Assembly (NCBI GenBank): GCA_015059735.1
Contig: SUZX01000009.1
Location: forward strand, 17,431-81,430
From: Rikenellaceae bacterium
GTDB taxonomy: Bacteria > Bacteroidota > Bacteroidia > Bacteroidales > Rikenellaceae
DNA: 64,000 bases
Reading direction: 5' to 3'
Shown here: one piece after another, positions 1 through 9,274 of the stretch
Layout of the letters: the number at the start of each line of letters is the position of its first letter
Position numbering within the stretch: the stretch's first letter is position 1
Made by a program: the position numbers and the translations under genes
Notes under the pieces: model-generated
What the model was told of the DNA's origin: nothing
What the model saw: only the letters and a program-made list of their open reading frames with translations
Databases searched by the model: none

Positions 1-1086
1 GTAATTGTGCGGGATAAAATTCCACTCAATACGGTAGATGCAGCATATATGGCCGGTAAAAATATCGGATATATCCGTATCAATCGTTTCGGGCATACCA
101 CCATGTCCGAATTTCGGCAATCTTTCGAAAAATTAGGCCGTCCACAACGTTTGATCCTTGATTTGCGTGGAAATGGAGGCGGATTGCTTGATCAGGCTAT
201 TGAGATGGCCGGTTTTCTGTTGCCACGCGGTGCCACCATTGTATCAACCGAAGGGCGTGCCGTACCTTCGATGTCATTTCGTGCACAACGAAACGGAGGA
301 GAATTTTCGGGCCCTCTCGTTGTTTTACTTGACGAAACTTCGGCCTCGGCCTCTGAGATTGTTGCCGGTGCGGTACAAGATTGGGATCGGGGAATTATTG
401 TCGGACGCCCAAGTTTCGGCAAAGGGCTTGTGCAACGACAGATACCATTAGGAGATGGATCGGCAATTCGGCTAACCGTTGCGCGTTACCATACTCCTTC
501 CGGCCGTGTAATTCAACGTCCGTACGAAAAGGGCAAACGTCGCGAATATTATCTCGACCATCTGCGTCGTTACGATGATACGAAACAAGACTCGCTCGAT
601 GCCCAAACTCCCGAATACAACACGCTACGCACCGGTCGTAAGGTTTACGGAGGCGGTGGGATACGTCCCGATGTGCTTATACCGACAGATACGACCGGAT
701 ATACGGCTTATTATGCCAAGTTGATTCGTCGAGGTATTGTAAACGAATATGTCAACGATTATATGGATAAACATCGAGAGGAGATCGCACAAATATCTCC
801 GACTTTCGATGATTTCACAAAAAATTACACAATTTCGGAACAAATGATTTCCGATTTGGCAAACTTGGGAGCAGCACGAGGTGTTGCCATTGATTCTGTA
901 TCTCTTGCAACATCACGCCCATTAGCCCGATTACAACTGCGAGCTTTGATTGCACAACGACTTTTCGGGACCGAAGGATTCTATCAAGTCATGAATGGAG
1001 GTCGCAACGATGCGTATCGACAGGCAGTGATACTGATGGAAGATTGGAAACGTCGAGGTGCTCCACTCCTTGATGCAAAACCGTAA
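1..1086 (+). CDS. S41 family C-terminal processing peptidase (partial, 5' end off window)
   Basis: The reading frame is open from base 1, so the N-terminal signal and most of the PDZ region lie outside the window. What remains is the S41 protease core. Counting from the in-frame GTG at position 7, LDLRGNGGG is at about 51-59, the nucleophile in TSASASEI is Ser114 and the general base in FGKG is Lys139. The 25-residue Ser-Lys spacing equals that of E. coli Tsp. The ~200 residues after the core (IQRPYEKGKRREYYLDHL onward) are the usual Bacteroidetes tail. The family cleaves proteins at their C-termini in the periplasm or at the outer membrane. The substrate cannot be inferred. No co-transcribed partner is visible downstream. 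Confidence 0.9.
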   Translation, partial: VIVRDKIPLNTVDAAYMAGKNIGYIRINRFGHTTMSEFRQSFEKLGRPQRLILDLRGNGGGLLDQAIEMAGFLLPRGATIVSTEGRAVPSMSFRAQRNGGEFSGPLVVLLDETSASASEIVAGAVQDWDRGIIVGRPSFGKGLVQRQIPLGDGSAIRLTVARYHTPSGRVIQRPYEKGKRREYYLDHLRRYDDTKQDSLDAQTPEYNTLRTGRKVYGGGGIRPDVLIPTDTTGYTAYYAKLIRRGIVNEYVNDYMDKHREEIAQISPTFDDFTKNYTISEQMISDLANLGAARGVAIDSVSLATSRPLARLQLRALIAQRLFGTEGFYQVMNGGRNDAYRQAVILMEDWKRRGAPLLDAKP

Positions 1087-1228
1087 TTTGGGATAGAAGC
1101 AAAAGTTTCCAATGTCGGCTGTAAGGCCATAGAGGGGCTATCGGTTAAAAATTATTACTTTTTTCTTGGTAGTTATATGAATTATTAATAAATTCGGCTA
1201 TTGAAAACCAACTTGAAACCTAAAATTC

Positions 1229-1546
1229 ATGTCTCTCTATCCTGTATCGCGCCGTGACAACGATGATTTCGGCGATCAAATTATTTCGAAGGCTGTCAAA
1301 GCCGGACGTCGCACCTACTTTTTCGATGTACGTGCCACACGAGCTGATGATTATTTCTTGACTATTACTGAAAGTCGCAAAATGACTCAACCAGATGGTT
1401 CTATCAATTATGATCGGCATAAAATCTACCTTTACAAAGAGGATTTCGTAAAATTTGCCGATGGTCTTCAAGAAGTTGTTGACTTTATCAAGCGCAGTAA
1501 GCCTGATTTTTTTGCGCAGGAATCCGTCTCGGATAATAAGGAATAA
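1229..1546 (+). CDS. DUF3276 (PUR-alpha-like) nucleic-acid-binding protein
   Basis: This 105-residue protein has the Bacteroidetes/Spirochaete PUR-domain layout: an acidic/basic start (SRRDNDDFGDQIISKAVKAGRRTYFFDVRAT) followed by strands and a helix around DRHKIYLYKEDFVKFADGLQEVVDFI. PUR-domain proteins bind single-stranded DNA or RNA; a regulatory or housekeeping role here is inference. It stands alone: 142 bp separate it from the S41 gene, and it ends at a strong bidirectional hairpin. I saw no clear TAnnTTTG box in front of it. The ATG at 1229 gives the full family length. Confidence 0.85.
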   Translation: MSLYPVSRRDNDDFGDQIISKAVKAGRRTYFFDVRATRADDYFLTITESRKMTQPDGSINYDRHKIYLYKEDFVKFADGLQEVVDFIKRSKPDFFAQESVSDNKE

Positions 1547-1560
1547 TTGTTCTAACTGAT

Positions 1561-1610
1561 CAACAAATAAACCGGTCGAATTTGACATTCGACCGGTTTA
1601 TTTGTTGGAA
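1561..1610. terminator. Perfect 20-bp hairpin between convergent genes
   Basis: Arms 1561-1580 and 1588-1607 are perfectly complementary around a 7-nt loop. The outer arm is A/T-rich on both sides, so it can act as a terminator for the DUF3276 gene (+) and the C1 peptidase gene (-). Confidence 0.85.
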
Positions 1611-1629
1611 TTCGGAGTAGTGAACTACC

Positions 1630-3015
1630 CTACTCTTCGGGCGCAAACATAGGATCCCAAGCAGGTAGCAGAATAGGTTTTTGTTCAAGCATTTTCAAGA
1701 TATCGGCTGGAACGTACTTTTTCTCAACCACAAGACGGTACATATACTCATCAAACCATTGATCAGTCATGATTAGGTTTCCTTTGTAGCCCGATTTTAT
1801 GCCCCAGCTGTTTTCTACCATCCATTTTTTAGTTTTTCCGGAAGCATCAATATCAACCGCAATCAATGTCATGGCATGCGTAGAACCACTGGCATATGTC
1901 ATAATACGTTGTTTCTTGTCCATCGGGAAAGAAGTACGGAACAACGAAGCATAATCCATATTGGCAAGGTCAAGTGTTCCTTTCGTACGGTTTAAGAATT
2001 TTCCCACATCGCACGAAAAATACATAGCCGTATTATCTTTGATCGAAGCTATGGCCATCTCTTTAATTCGCTCGATAGGCAAGTTGATGTACAACCAATT
2101 CTCGCCATCATAAACATGTCGATCGTATTCGATTTCATACACTTTGCCATATTCGCGTGCAGGATCGTTCATGATCATAACATAGTTAGCTTCAAGATCC
2201 TCTCCAATATATTCCTCATAGAAACTTTTCGGAGTATAAGTTTTGGTGCTGACTACATTGCCGGATTTATCATATCGCGTCCATTCGAATTGGGTAGGGG
2301 GAACACCCAAACATTCCACCAGAATTCGATAAATTTCGGAGAGCATGCCCACTTTGCGATCGGCTACCTGTTCCGATTTCAATGTGCGTAATTCCAAAGC
2401 ATATTCGCGCAATTTGAGTTTCAAAATCGTAATCATCTCTTTGGCATTTTCACTTTGGTAGGTCTCCGGCATAACCGATTTGGGAACCACACCATATTTC
2501 ATGATCAGATTCGACACGCCGGTAAATTGACCGCCCTGACTGATAGGATTACGCAACAACCAATCGACTTTGCGGTCGGATAGATCCAAATCGCGGGTAT
2601 CAATAATGGCTTGCAGGAAAAGATTTGATTTTTCCAAAAGATCGTAGAACGAGTTGTAATTCTGTGCAAATTCAAATGCTGGAAGATTGTGTTTGGCAAT
2701 CATTTTGGCACGAAGTACATTCAATCCGGTAAAGAGCCAACAACGTCCGGAGGATTTTTGGTTCGTGATTCCTTTGGTCTTGACCCGATGGGAGAAATGA
2801 GTGTCAATCATTGCCAAATTCTCGGAATTCATGGCCAATGTAGCAATAGAATTTGAGGCCAAAGCGTTTTTTACAGCTTTTTGTTCTGCCGAACCGGTAT
2901 AACTTTGCCGGATTCGAGCCAACATTTCATTGCTGATGCCACCATTGGGGGCTTGTGCCGAAATGTCAATAATTCCCGCAACTAACAATGCTGCACAGAA
3001 AAAAAATTTCTTCAT
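1630..3015 (-). CDS. Secreted C1 aminopeptidase (bleomycin hydrolase/PepC family)
   Basis: The 461-residue papain-fold cysteine peptidase starts with a signal peptide (MKKFFFCAALLVAGIIDISAQ). The nucleophile is Cys92 in KSSGRCWLF; the His is in STHAMTLIAVD and the Asn in VENSWG, in family order. The C-terminus ends in acidic residues, unlike the autoprocessed tail of the yeast enzyme. Cytosolic PepC/bleomycin hydrolases trim peptides from the N-terminus; the signal peptide indicates a periplasmic or surface version. It lies 55 bp after the MG2/plug gene on the same strand, so they may be co-transcribed. The substrate is unknown. Confidence 0.88.
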   Translation of the reverse strand: MKKFFFCAALLVAGIIDISAQAPNGGISNEMLARIRQSYTGSAEQKAVKNALASNSIATLAMNSENLAMIDTHFSHRVKTKGITNQKSSGRCWLFTGLNVLRAKMIAKHNLPAFEFAQNYNSFYDLLEKSNLFLQAIIDTRDLDLSDRKVDWLLRNPISQGGQFTGVSNLIMKYGVVPKSVMPETYQSENAKEMITILKLKLREYALELRTLKSEQVADRKVGMLSEIYRILVECLGVPPTQFEWTRYDKSGNVVSTKTYTPKSFYEEYIGEDLEANYVMIMNDPAREYGKVYEIEYDRHVYDGENWLYINLPIERIKEMAIASIKDNTAMYFSCDVGKFLNRTKGTLDLANMDYASLFRTSFPMDKKQRIMTYASGSTHAMTLIAVDIDASGKTKKWMVENSWGIKSGYKGNLIMTDQWFDEYMYRLVVEKKYVPADILKMLEQKPILLPAWDPMFAPEE

Positions 3016-3070
3016 AGTATGGTTTAATTATTAGGTTAGATATTACTTATTTGGCATTATTACGTTATAG

Positions 3071-5773
3071 CTATTGTTTGGCAATCAATCGGTATGTTGC
3101 TCTACACAACTCTCCCTCATCGGTTATTCCCTCAATCACAACATTATAATCATTGCGACGGTCTGCTGTCCAAAATGACATCGTAGCCATTCCCTCTTTG
3201 CCACTACGCAGGTCGGGATTCCATGCAATCGTTGTTCGGAGATCTTTTTTGTTGGATGTGGACGGCGTATCATAACTCGGAGCATAGAACTCGGCCGGTT
3301 TACAGTAACCCGCCACCAAAACATTGGCTATCGATCTGTTGCCGGTGGAAGTGGTACGATTGACATCGCGCACTTCCAAAATAATCACGCCAAAACGAGA
3401 GTTTGCACTCAATCCGACAGCATCTTTGGCTTCTACATAGGCAAGCCTTGTGATATTATCCATAGCATACATGTCGAGCACTCCAATATCTGCCGGAGTT
3501 CCATTGACAAGTACTCCGGGAATTCTTTCCTCGTCACCGGGAATTTCTTCTTCCGTTTCCGTTATCTCTTGATCCGTATCTTCGATAAAGTTATTTGCGA
3601 TTTTAACTCGCTTACGTACGCGAACATCCACCCCGACAATTTCGAGTTGGCGGAATCGTTGCAACGCATCATAAACCGAAGCATAGCGAGTCAAATCACC
3701 ACTGAGCGAATTGAACGAGTCGATAGCTGTTGCATAAGAGTATTGATTCTCTCGGCTCGCCGTAACGACTACCGCATCGATGTCAATCACGCGCATCCCC
3801 CCTTCGGTGTAGTATTTCTCTTTTGCCCCTATGAGCATTGCTTCTGTCACCGACGGTTTATACTCCTTGAAATTCGGACGATTCAACGGAATATTTGTCG
3901 AAGGGTATGTTTCAGGGTCAACTTTGATAACCACCGTACGGGTGTTACCTTTGCGATTGAGTGCTTGAATATTGTATTGAATCGTATCGGGAGAATCAAT
4001 ACCTGTGATTCTAAATCGGTTTGTGGCATTGAGTGGGAAGATTCCGTGCATCCGACCGTTCTTTTGAAAGATTGCAATGCTTGGTTTTCGAGCTTTGCCG
4101 ATTATACCCATCACCTGCCCTGTAATACGTTGCTCTTTTTCGACCGGATGTTGTATTTTCAGATGGTCGCCTTTGAGTATTTTGCCTAAATCGTACCGAC
4201 GCCAACCGTTTGTAAGCATAATTAGATCGAGATACTCCTTACGGTTTGTATTCTCTTTGTTGAAATATTCGGCAGGTTTTTCGATATGACCTCGCAGATC
4301 AGAACTCAACAACAAGTAGCTGAAAATATTTTCGCTGGCGGGATCAAGTTGCACCGCTTCGGAATCGGTCACCGAAACCACGAACTTACCGGATGTGGGA
4401 CGACCATCGCTGTTACGAAAACGGAAATTAAGCGACACTTTCTCACGAGGCGAGAAATGCGATTTATCAGCTGTGATCTCTGCGGTAGCAAAGTTTTGGT
4501 TATCGACAAACACAAGGCGCTCTGCCACAATATGCTTACTCTCTTTATCTACGATGGAAATCAAAGCAATTCCACTCATCATTTTCGATAGTGAAATACG
4601 TTTGAGTCGAGAAACATCCTCAATAACCGCCTCGACAACACCTCGTGTTTGAATCACTGCTGCCAAGCGCGTAATAGGGAGATCGGGAGTTGTTGCGACT
4701 TTCATCAAAATTGAATTTCCGGTACTGTGTTTCACCTGTATTGAGCACCCCGAAACAAGAGCGTTAGGTAGATTGAATGTGCGGGTCAATCCTTTTTCCG
4801 AAGTTATGGTCGCCGTGTATCGTTTGTCGGCCTGCGCAGTCATCAAAAATACACCCATACCTTTATGACGAGACTTTATATCACAGAGTACATTGCCGTT
4901 ATTATCACTGATATAGCCTTCAACTTCAACCGATTTACCATCGGTGCCGATTGCTTTGAATGCAACGATTTGGGGCATTCCCGCAATCAAATTACCTCCC
5001 TCCGGTAGAAATTGTACTGCAAAATCGTTGGAAAACGAAGGAAGCTGAAAGGTACGTTCAAGGATTCGACTATTTGCCGTAATTCGCACCCGCAAGCAAT
5101 CACTGAGGGTATTGGAGGGACGAAATTTTATGGTAACGACACCTTTCTCATTGCTCCTTGACATATATGCTTTCGACTTACCTCGTAAGTTGAGCGTATA
5201 TTCCATATCCTGATTGGCGATGGGACGTCCGAGACTGTTTCTAAACGTTATACGTGCAACAACCGACTTATCACTATTGGTGCTATAACTAACATGCGTT
5301 TGAATGGCATCATCGATGTAGTTTCCAATCTCAATCTCCTTTCGAAAAAGAAACTCTTTATCAAAGTTACTCATCCACCTGGTATATGCTCGCAAAGTGT
5401 AACGTCCTGCATCAAGTTTGGTTGAGAGCGGCATGACATTGGAGAATCGACCTTTGTCACTCAAAACTTTCAGTCGGGTAATCAAACGCCCATCTGCACT
5501 GATCAGTTCAACATAAAGGAATGAAGACTCAATAGCAGGAGTAAATAATGTAGGATGAATCAAGAATGCGCTGAAATAGATATTCTCACCTGCACTATAA
5601 TAGGGTTTATCGGTAATGAGATAGAGTTTTTCTTGTTTTCCGACTTTTTGATAATAATCGACAAAAGCGTTCTTTGTTATCGTGTAAAAATTCACAGCTG
5701 CAGTCTGCGCCGAGGCAATATACGACAACAATAGCAGACAACATGCCAAGATATAGTGTTTCTTGTTCATCAA
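3071..5773 (-). CDS. Large secreted protein with MG2-like N-terminus and receptor plug-like domain
   Basis: This 900-residue protein has a signal peptide (MMNKKHYILACCLLLLSYIASA). Residues ~50-150 resemble the macroglobulin MG2 domain (KLYLITDKPYYSAGENIYFSAFL, AGRYTLRAYTRWMS). Around 655-810 there is a TonB-receptor plug-like segment (VVVTASRENQ, LVNGTPADIGVLDMYAMDNI, AYVEAKDAVGL), and the C-terminal ~70 residues are the usual end of this Bacteroidetes family (RTTIAWNPDL...VIEGITDEGE). No beta-barrel follows the plug, so it is not a complete TonB-dependent transporter. Databases usually call such proteins TonB-dependent receptor plug domain proteins. A surface role in protein or peptide capture is inference. 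Start: two consecutive ATGs at 5773 and 5770; either fits. Confidence 0.75.
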   Translation of the reverse strand: MMNKKHYILACCLLLLSYIASAQTAAVNFYTITKNAFVDYYQKVGKQEKLYLITDKPYYSAGENIYFSAFLIHPTLFTPAIESSFLYVELISADGRLITRLKVLSDKGRFSNVMPLSTKLDAGRYTLRAYTRWMSNFDKEFLFRKEIEIGNYIDDAIQTHVSYSTNSDKSVVARITFRNSLGRPIANQDMEYTLNLRGKSKAYMSRSNEKGVVTIKFRPSNTLSDCLRVRITANSRILERTFQLPSFSNDFAVQFLPEGGNLIAGMPQIVAFKAIGTDGKSVEVEGYISDNNGNVLCDIKSRHKGMGVFLMTAQADKRYTATITSEKGLTRTFNLPNALVSGCSIQVKHSTGNSILMKVATTPDLPITRLAAVIQTRGVVEAVIEDVSRLKRISLSKMMSGIALISIVDKESKHIVAERLVFVDNQNFATAEITADKSHFSPREKVSLNFRFRNSDGRPTSGKFVVSVTDSEAVQLDPASENIFSYLLLSSDLRGHIEKPAEYFNKENTNRKEYLDLIMLTNGWRRYDLGKILKGDHLKIQHPVEKEQRITGQVMGIIGKARKPSIAIFQKNGRMHGIFPLNATNRFRITGIDSPDTIQYNIQALNRKGNTRTVVIKVDPETYPSTNIPLNRPNFKEYKPSVTEAMLIGAKEKYYTEGGMRVIDIDAVVVTASRENQYSYATAIDSFNSLSGDLTRYASVYDALQRFRQLEIVGVDVRVRKRVKIANNFIEDTDQEITETEEEIPGDEERIPGVLVNGTPADIGVLDMYAMDNITRLAYVEAKDAVGLSANSRFGVIILEVRDVNRTTSTGNRSIANVLVAGYCKPAEFYAPSYDTPSTSNKKDLRTTIAWNPDLRSGKEGMATMSFWTADRRNDYNVVIEGITDEGELCRATYRLIAKQ

Positions 5774-6058
5774 TTTAGGATTTGGTGCAAATTTATTAAA
5801 ATTTGGTTAAAATGTCTATTTAGCAACGATTTTTTTACACGGTATCTGATGCTACAACAATAAATTGGTGAATTACCACAACAGAGAGTTGGTCTCAAAG
5901 GAGTTTCTTCCTGAAATTTACAATTGCGCCCCGCGATATAATCATTAAAATATACTATCTTTGCATCAAAATCACCCAACTTCGGCGTAACAACAGCAAT
6001 GTTAATCCGATCCGAAAAATTGGTAGAAAGATACTCGGTGTGTACTAATTGTTTGATT

Positions 6059-6994
6059 ATGAAATTTTCTCGACTCTTGCTACTCGCACTGAAAGGTTGC
6101 GCTATGGGTATGGCCGATGTTGTTCCCGGAGTATCGGGCGGAACTATTGCTTTCATATCTGGCATCTATGAAGAGTTGATCAATTCTATACGACGTTTCG
6201 ATTTCACTGCGTTGAAACTGCTTTGTAAAGGTCAAGTGAGCAAATTGTGGCACTATGTAAATGGCGGATTCCTATGTCCCGTATTGTTAGGAATTGCCAT
6301 AGCTATTTTCTCTTTGGCTCGACTGATGACCTATTTGTTGACACACCACCCCATTGCCATTTGGTCTTTTTTCTTCGGATTGATCGTTGCATCTGCTTTG
6401 TTGGTATCACGAGAGATCGGGCGTTGGGATCTGCGAACTGTTTTATCGTTGATTGTCGGCGTGGGTGTTGCATGGTGGATTACGATAGCTTCACCTGCCG
6501 AAACTCCTGAAACATGGTGGTTTGTAATGCTGTCGGGGGCCATAGCCATCTGCGCCATGATTCTACCCGGCATTTCAGGAGCATTCATACTATTACTGAT
6601 GGGAAAATACCAATATATTATGCAGGCAGTTGGCGATTTCAACATCCCTGTTATGGCGATCTTTGCAATCGGTGCTGCTGCCGGTATCATCAGTTTCTCG
6701 CATCTGCTATCTTGGTTGCTTAAACATTGGCACGATGTTACCGTCTCCTTATTGATGGGCTTTATGGTTGGATCACTCAATAAAGTATGGCCATGGAAAG
6801 AGGTTATCGAAACCTATCTTGATAGTCATGGTAAAGCCCAACCGCTTGTCGAGGCAAATATTTCGCCTGCACAATTTGAACTATTAACCGGTCGGGATGC
6901 CGAATTGTGGCAAGCCGCAGCTCTTTGCATGGCGGGATTCGGCATAATCCTCGGGATTGAAATGATTGCAAAATTAATCGCAAAAAACAAATAA
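6059..6994 (+). CDS. DUF368 polytopic membrane protein
   Basis: The protein opens with the DUF368 signature KGCAMGMADVVPGVSGGTIAFISGIYEELI and has about eight to nine hydrophobic segments, with a second PGxSGA-type motif (MILPGISGAFILLLMGKY) in the middle. I chose the ATG at 6059 (311 residues): the 20 residues upstream in frame (MLIRSEKLVE...) do not belong to the family, and a TATCTTTG box lies at 5956-5963. DUF368 proteins (PopT/DedA-like flippase candidates in some lineages) have been linked to undecaprenyl-phosphate recycling; whether that holds here is inference. aroE follows after 5 bp. Confidence 0.85.
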   Translation: MKFSRLLLLALKGCAMGMADVVPGVSGGTIAFISGIYEELINSIRRFDFTALKLLCKGQVSKLWHYVNGGFLCPVLLGIAIAIFSLARLMTYLLTHHPIAIWSFFFGLIVASALLVSREIGRWDLRTVLSLIVGVGVAWWITIASPAETPETWWFVMLSGAIAICAMILPGISGAFILLLMGKYQYIMQAVGDFNIPVMAIFAIGAAAGIISFSHLLSWLLKHWHDVTVSLLMGFMVGSLNKVWPWKEVIETYLDSHGKAQPLVEANISPAQFELLTGRDAELWQAAALCMAGFGIILGIEMIAKLIAKNK

Positions 6995-6999
6995 AAGCC

Positions 7000-7740
7000 A
7001 TGAAACGTTTCGGATTGATTGGCCGACCGCTTGTGCATTCCGCATCGGCACGTTACTTTACAGAGAAGTTTAGTCGAGAGGGGTTGTCGGATTGTTGTAT
7101 ATATGAATTACACGAATTATCGACAATTGCCGAATTTCCCGCATTGTTGAACACTTATCCCGAATTGTGTGGGTTAAATGTCACCATTCCTTATAAACGC
7201 GAGGTGATGACCTTTCTTGACGAACTCTCCCATGACGCTCGGATGATCGGTGCGGTAAACTGTATTCGACGTTATTCGGATGGCCGTTTGGTAGGACACA
7301 ATACCGACATTATCGGATTGCGCGCGTCACTCGACCAGCTGTTGGGGACAGATCAACCCGAAGAAGCTTTGATCCTCGGCACAGGAGGTGCATCGCAAGC
7401 CGTGCAATATGCTTTGACCGAACGAGAAATTCAGTTTGCCCTCGTATCGCGAGATATGGCCAAAGGCAACTATACTTATGATAATCTTCCGTGTGAGGTG
7501 GTCGAGCGCAGTCGTTTGATTATCAATGCATCACCCGTAGGCACTTATCCGACTGTCGATGCCGCTCCAAAGATTCCATATGCCTACGTGACCCCCGATC
7601 ATTACCTGTTCGATTTGGTCTATAATCCTCCTCTTACACAGTTTCTCGATTACGGTCGCCAGCGCGGAGCTCATATCCTCAACGGCGAAATCATGTTTCG
7701 CACACAGGCTGAAGCCTCATGGAAGATCTGGGATGAATAA
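7000..7740 (+). CDS. aroE: Shikimate dehydrogenase
   Basis: This 246-residue enzyme reduces 3-dehydroshikimate to shikimate with NADPH in aromatic amino-acid synthesis. The substrate motif GRPLVHSASARYF is at 8-20. The catalytic pair is Lys66 (LNVTIPYK) and Asp103 (GHNTD); the Rossmann loop is LGTGGASQAV. It is slightly shorter than E. coli AroE, as is usual in Bacteroidetes. It sits 5 bp after the DUF368 gene and ends at a hairpin. Confidence 0.93.
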   Translation: MKRFGLIGRPLVHSASARYFTEKFSREGLSDCCIYELHELSTIAEFPALLNTYPELCGLNVTIPYKREVMTFLDELSHDARMIGAVNCIRRYSDGRLVGHNTDIIGLRASLDQLLGTDQPEEALILGTGGASQAVQYALTEREIQFALVSRDMAKGNYTYDNLPCEVVERSRLIINASPVGTYPTVDAAPKIPYAYVTPDHYLFDLVYNPPLTQFLDYGRQRGAHILNGEIMFRTQAEASWKIWDE

Positions 7741-7754
7741 AGACGTGATAAAAC

Positions 7755-7795
7755 AAGTGTGGGTGTCCAAGAATTTTATGGACACCCACTTTTAT
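7755..7795. terminator. Hairpin terminator, aroE / caspase operon
   Basis: Arms 7759-7769 and 7779-7789 (11 bp, perfect) are followed by TTTT on the + strand. It lies between convergent aroE and the caspase operon. Confidence 0.8.
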
Positions 7796-7823
7796 AAGAC
7801 GAATTCGCAAAGCTCTTACCCGT

Positions 7824-9248
7824 TTATTTTAGAGTCAATTTTCCCCAATTGTTTTTCACATCATCACTGACCATAATCGCGGGAACTTGCAACTTTTCGT
7901 TTGTCAGGAACGACTCTTTTTTCACGTTGGATTGAATGTATTCGGCCAAATCTTTATAATTGACTTCGCCTTTGCTCTCTTGCAACTTTTTAAGCAAGAA
8001 ATAGGTAAACAATCCATGTTTCTTATCTTTGTAAGTCATTGCCGTTTCATCGCCCGAAGCAGCCGAGAAAACCACCGTATTACCCGAGAGAGTCTCTTTC
8101 TTGGCTTCACGGGCAACACCACGAGCCGCCACAAGCATCGAGCCGCCTTTATTGGCACCCGTAAAGCAGGCATCCATAAAATAGGTTATGTTGGCAGCCT
8201 TTGAATCCGACAATTTTTTGTAAAGTTCACTCAACGGATAACATGAGGCTACATTATTTCCTTTGCCATCTGTCGGGATGATATAAGCATCACCCGTGTG
8301 TTCGTCGGGGATTCCGTGTCCGCAATAGTAGATGATAGCACGCGACTTATCGAAAATATTCATAGCTTGCACAATCTTATTTATACCATCGGCCATGATT
8401 CCGCCGGTAGCATTTTCATAATGATAGATTTGGCGTTTGGGGATACCCAAAGTCTTGATGCAATACTCTTTGAATATACGACCATCATTCAGCGCAAAAT
8501 CGACATTATCGACAAACGAATATTGCTCATTCGCAATAATCAACACAAACGTGTCGTTCGCTTTACTCTCGGTCATGGGGATATTGATGTCGACATCCGA
8601 TGTCGGAGCGAGAGTTGTTTGAACTGCCACATTTGTAGGGGCTTTTGCGTTCGTATTCTCTGCCACATTCGTAGATGCGGGTTGCGGAGCGGCTTGTGGG
8701 GCTTGTTGCGGAGCGGTATTGCCGGAGGGATTACCCATCTTTTGCGCAAACAATGCTTCCTTGCGTTTACGCACCTCTATACATCGATCTTTTACATCTT
8801 CCGGAAGTTTATCATAATGTTTCCAAACTTTCTTATCGGGATTTTGCATATTAAAAGCTTTCACCGATATACTTGGCGGTAATACCGTATGCCCATTGAA
8901 ATCGACCAATCCATATCTTGCAGAAGTTAGTCTTTTTTGCCCTTTGGGGCTGCGAAATACCAAGATACATCCTTTTGCATAATTAACATCTATGGCAGCA
9001 CATTCACACGGAATGATGAGTCGGTCATCACCATCAATCAATCCATAAGCCGGGAATTTACCAAAGACAGAGGAGTAGCGATCTTTCTCTGCAATTAGAC
9101 GGTATCCCAAACAAAGTGTACCATCGGATACCCAGTAAGTTTTACTGCCCAAATCGATGGTGCGTGAAAAACCTTTCAGGTTATCTTTTTGTCCGAATGC
9201 CGAAAACACAATCAGCAGGGAGAACAAACTAAAAATAATTCTTTTCAT
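7824..9248 (-). CDS. Secreted caspase-like (C14) peptidase with WG-like repeats
   Basis: The signal peptide is MKRIIFSLFSLLIVFSAFGQ. Residues ~60-125 carry two WG-repeat-like units (AYGLIDGDDRLIIPCE, RYGLVDFNGHTVLPPS). A low-complexity Pro/Gln/Ala/Thr linker (~173-215) leads to the caspase domain from ~233 (FVLIIANEQYSFVDNVDFALNDGRIF). The catalytic dyad is His311 (YYCGHG) and Cys361 (MDACFTG), both intact. It is the last of three leftward genes; the two before it carry LPP20-like and DUF4384 domains, also exported. Bacterial caspases cleave after basic residues in several characterised cases; this substrate is unknown. An envelope stress, processing or programmed-death role is speculation. 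Confidence 0.88.
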   Translation of the reverse strand: MKRIIFSLFSLLIVFSAFGQKDNLKGFSRTIDLGSKTYWVSDGTLCLGYRLIAEKDRYSSVFGKFPAYGLIDGDDRLIIPCECAAIDVNYAKGCILVFRSPKGQKRLTSARYGLVDFNGHTVLPPSISVKAFNMQNPDKKVWKHYDKLPEDVKDRCIEVRKRKEALFAQKMGNPSGNTAPQQAPQAAPQPASTNVAENTNAKAPTNVAVQTTLAPTSDVDINIPMTESKANDTFVLIIANEQYSFVDNVDFALNDGRIFKEYCIKTLGIPKRQIYHYENATGGIMADGINKIVQAMNIFDKSRAIIYYCGHGIPDEHTGDAYIIPTDGKGNNVASCYPLSELYKKLSDSKAANITYFMDACFTGANKGGSMLVAARGVAREAKKETLSGNTVVFSAASGDETAMTYKDKKHGLFTYFLLKKLQESKGEVNYKDLAEYIQSNVKKESFLTNEKLQVPAIMVSDDVKNNWGKLTLK

Positions 9249-9274
9249 AAGTCATATTGATTTTGTTAGTGTAT

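Noticed and set aside
5770..6165. 131-residue minus-strand frame overlapping the DUF368 start
   Set aside because: No family features; it overlaps a well-supported gene and its promoter on the other strand.
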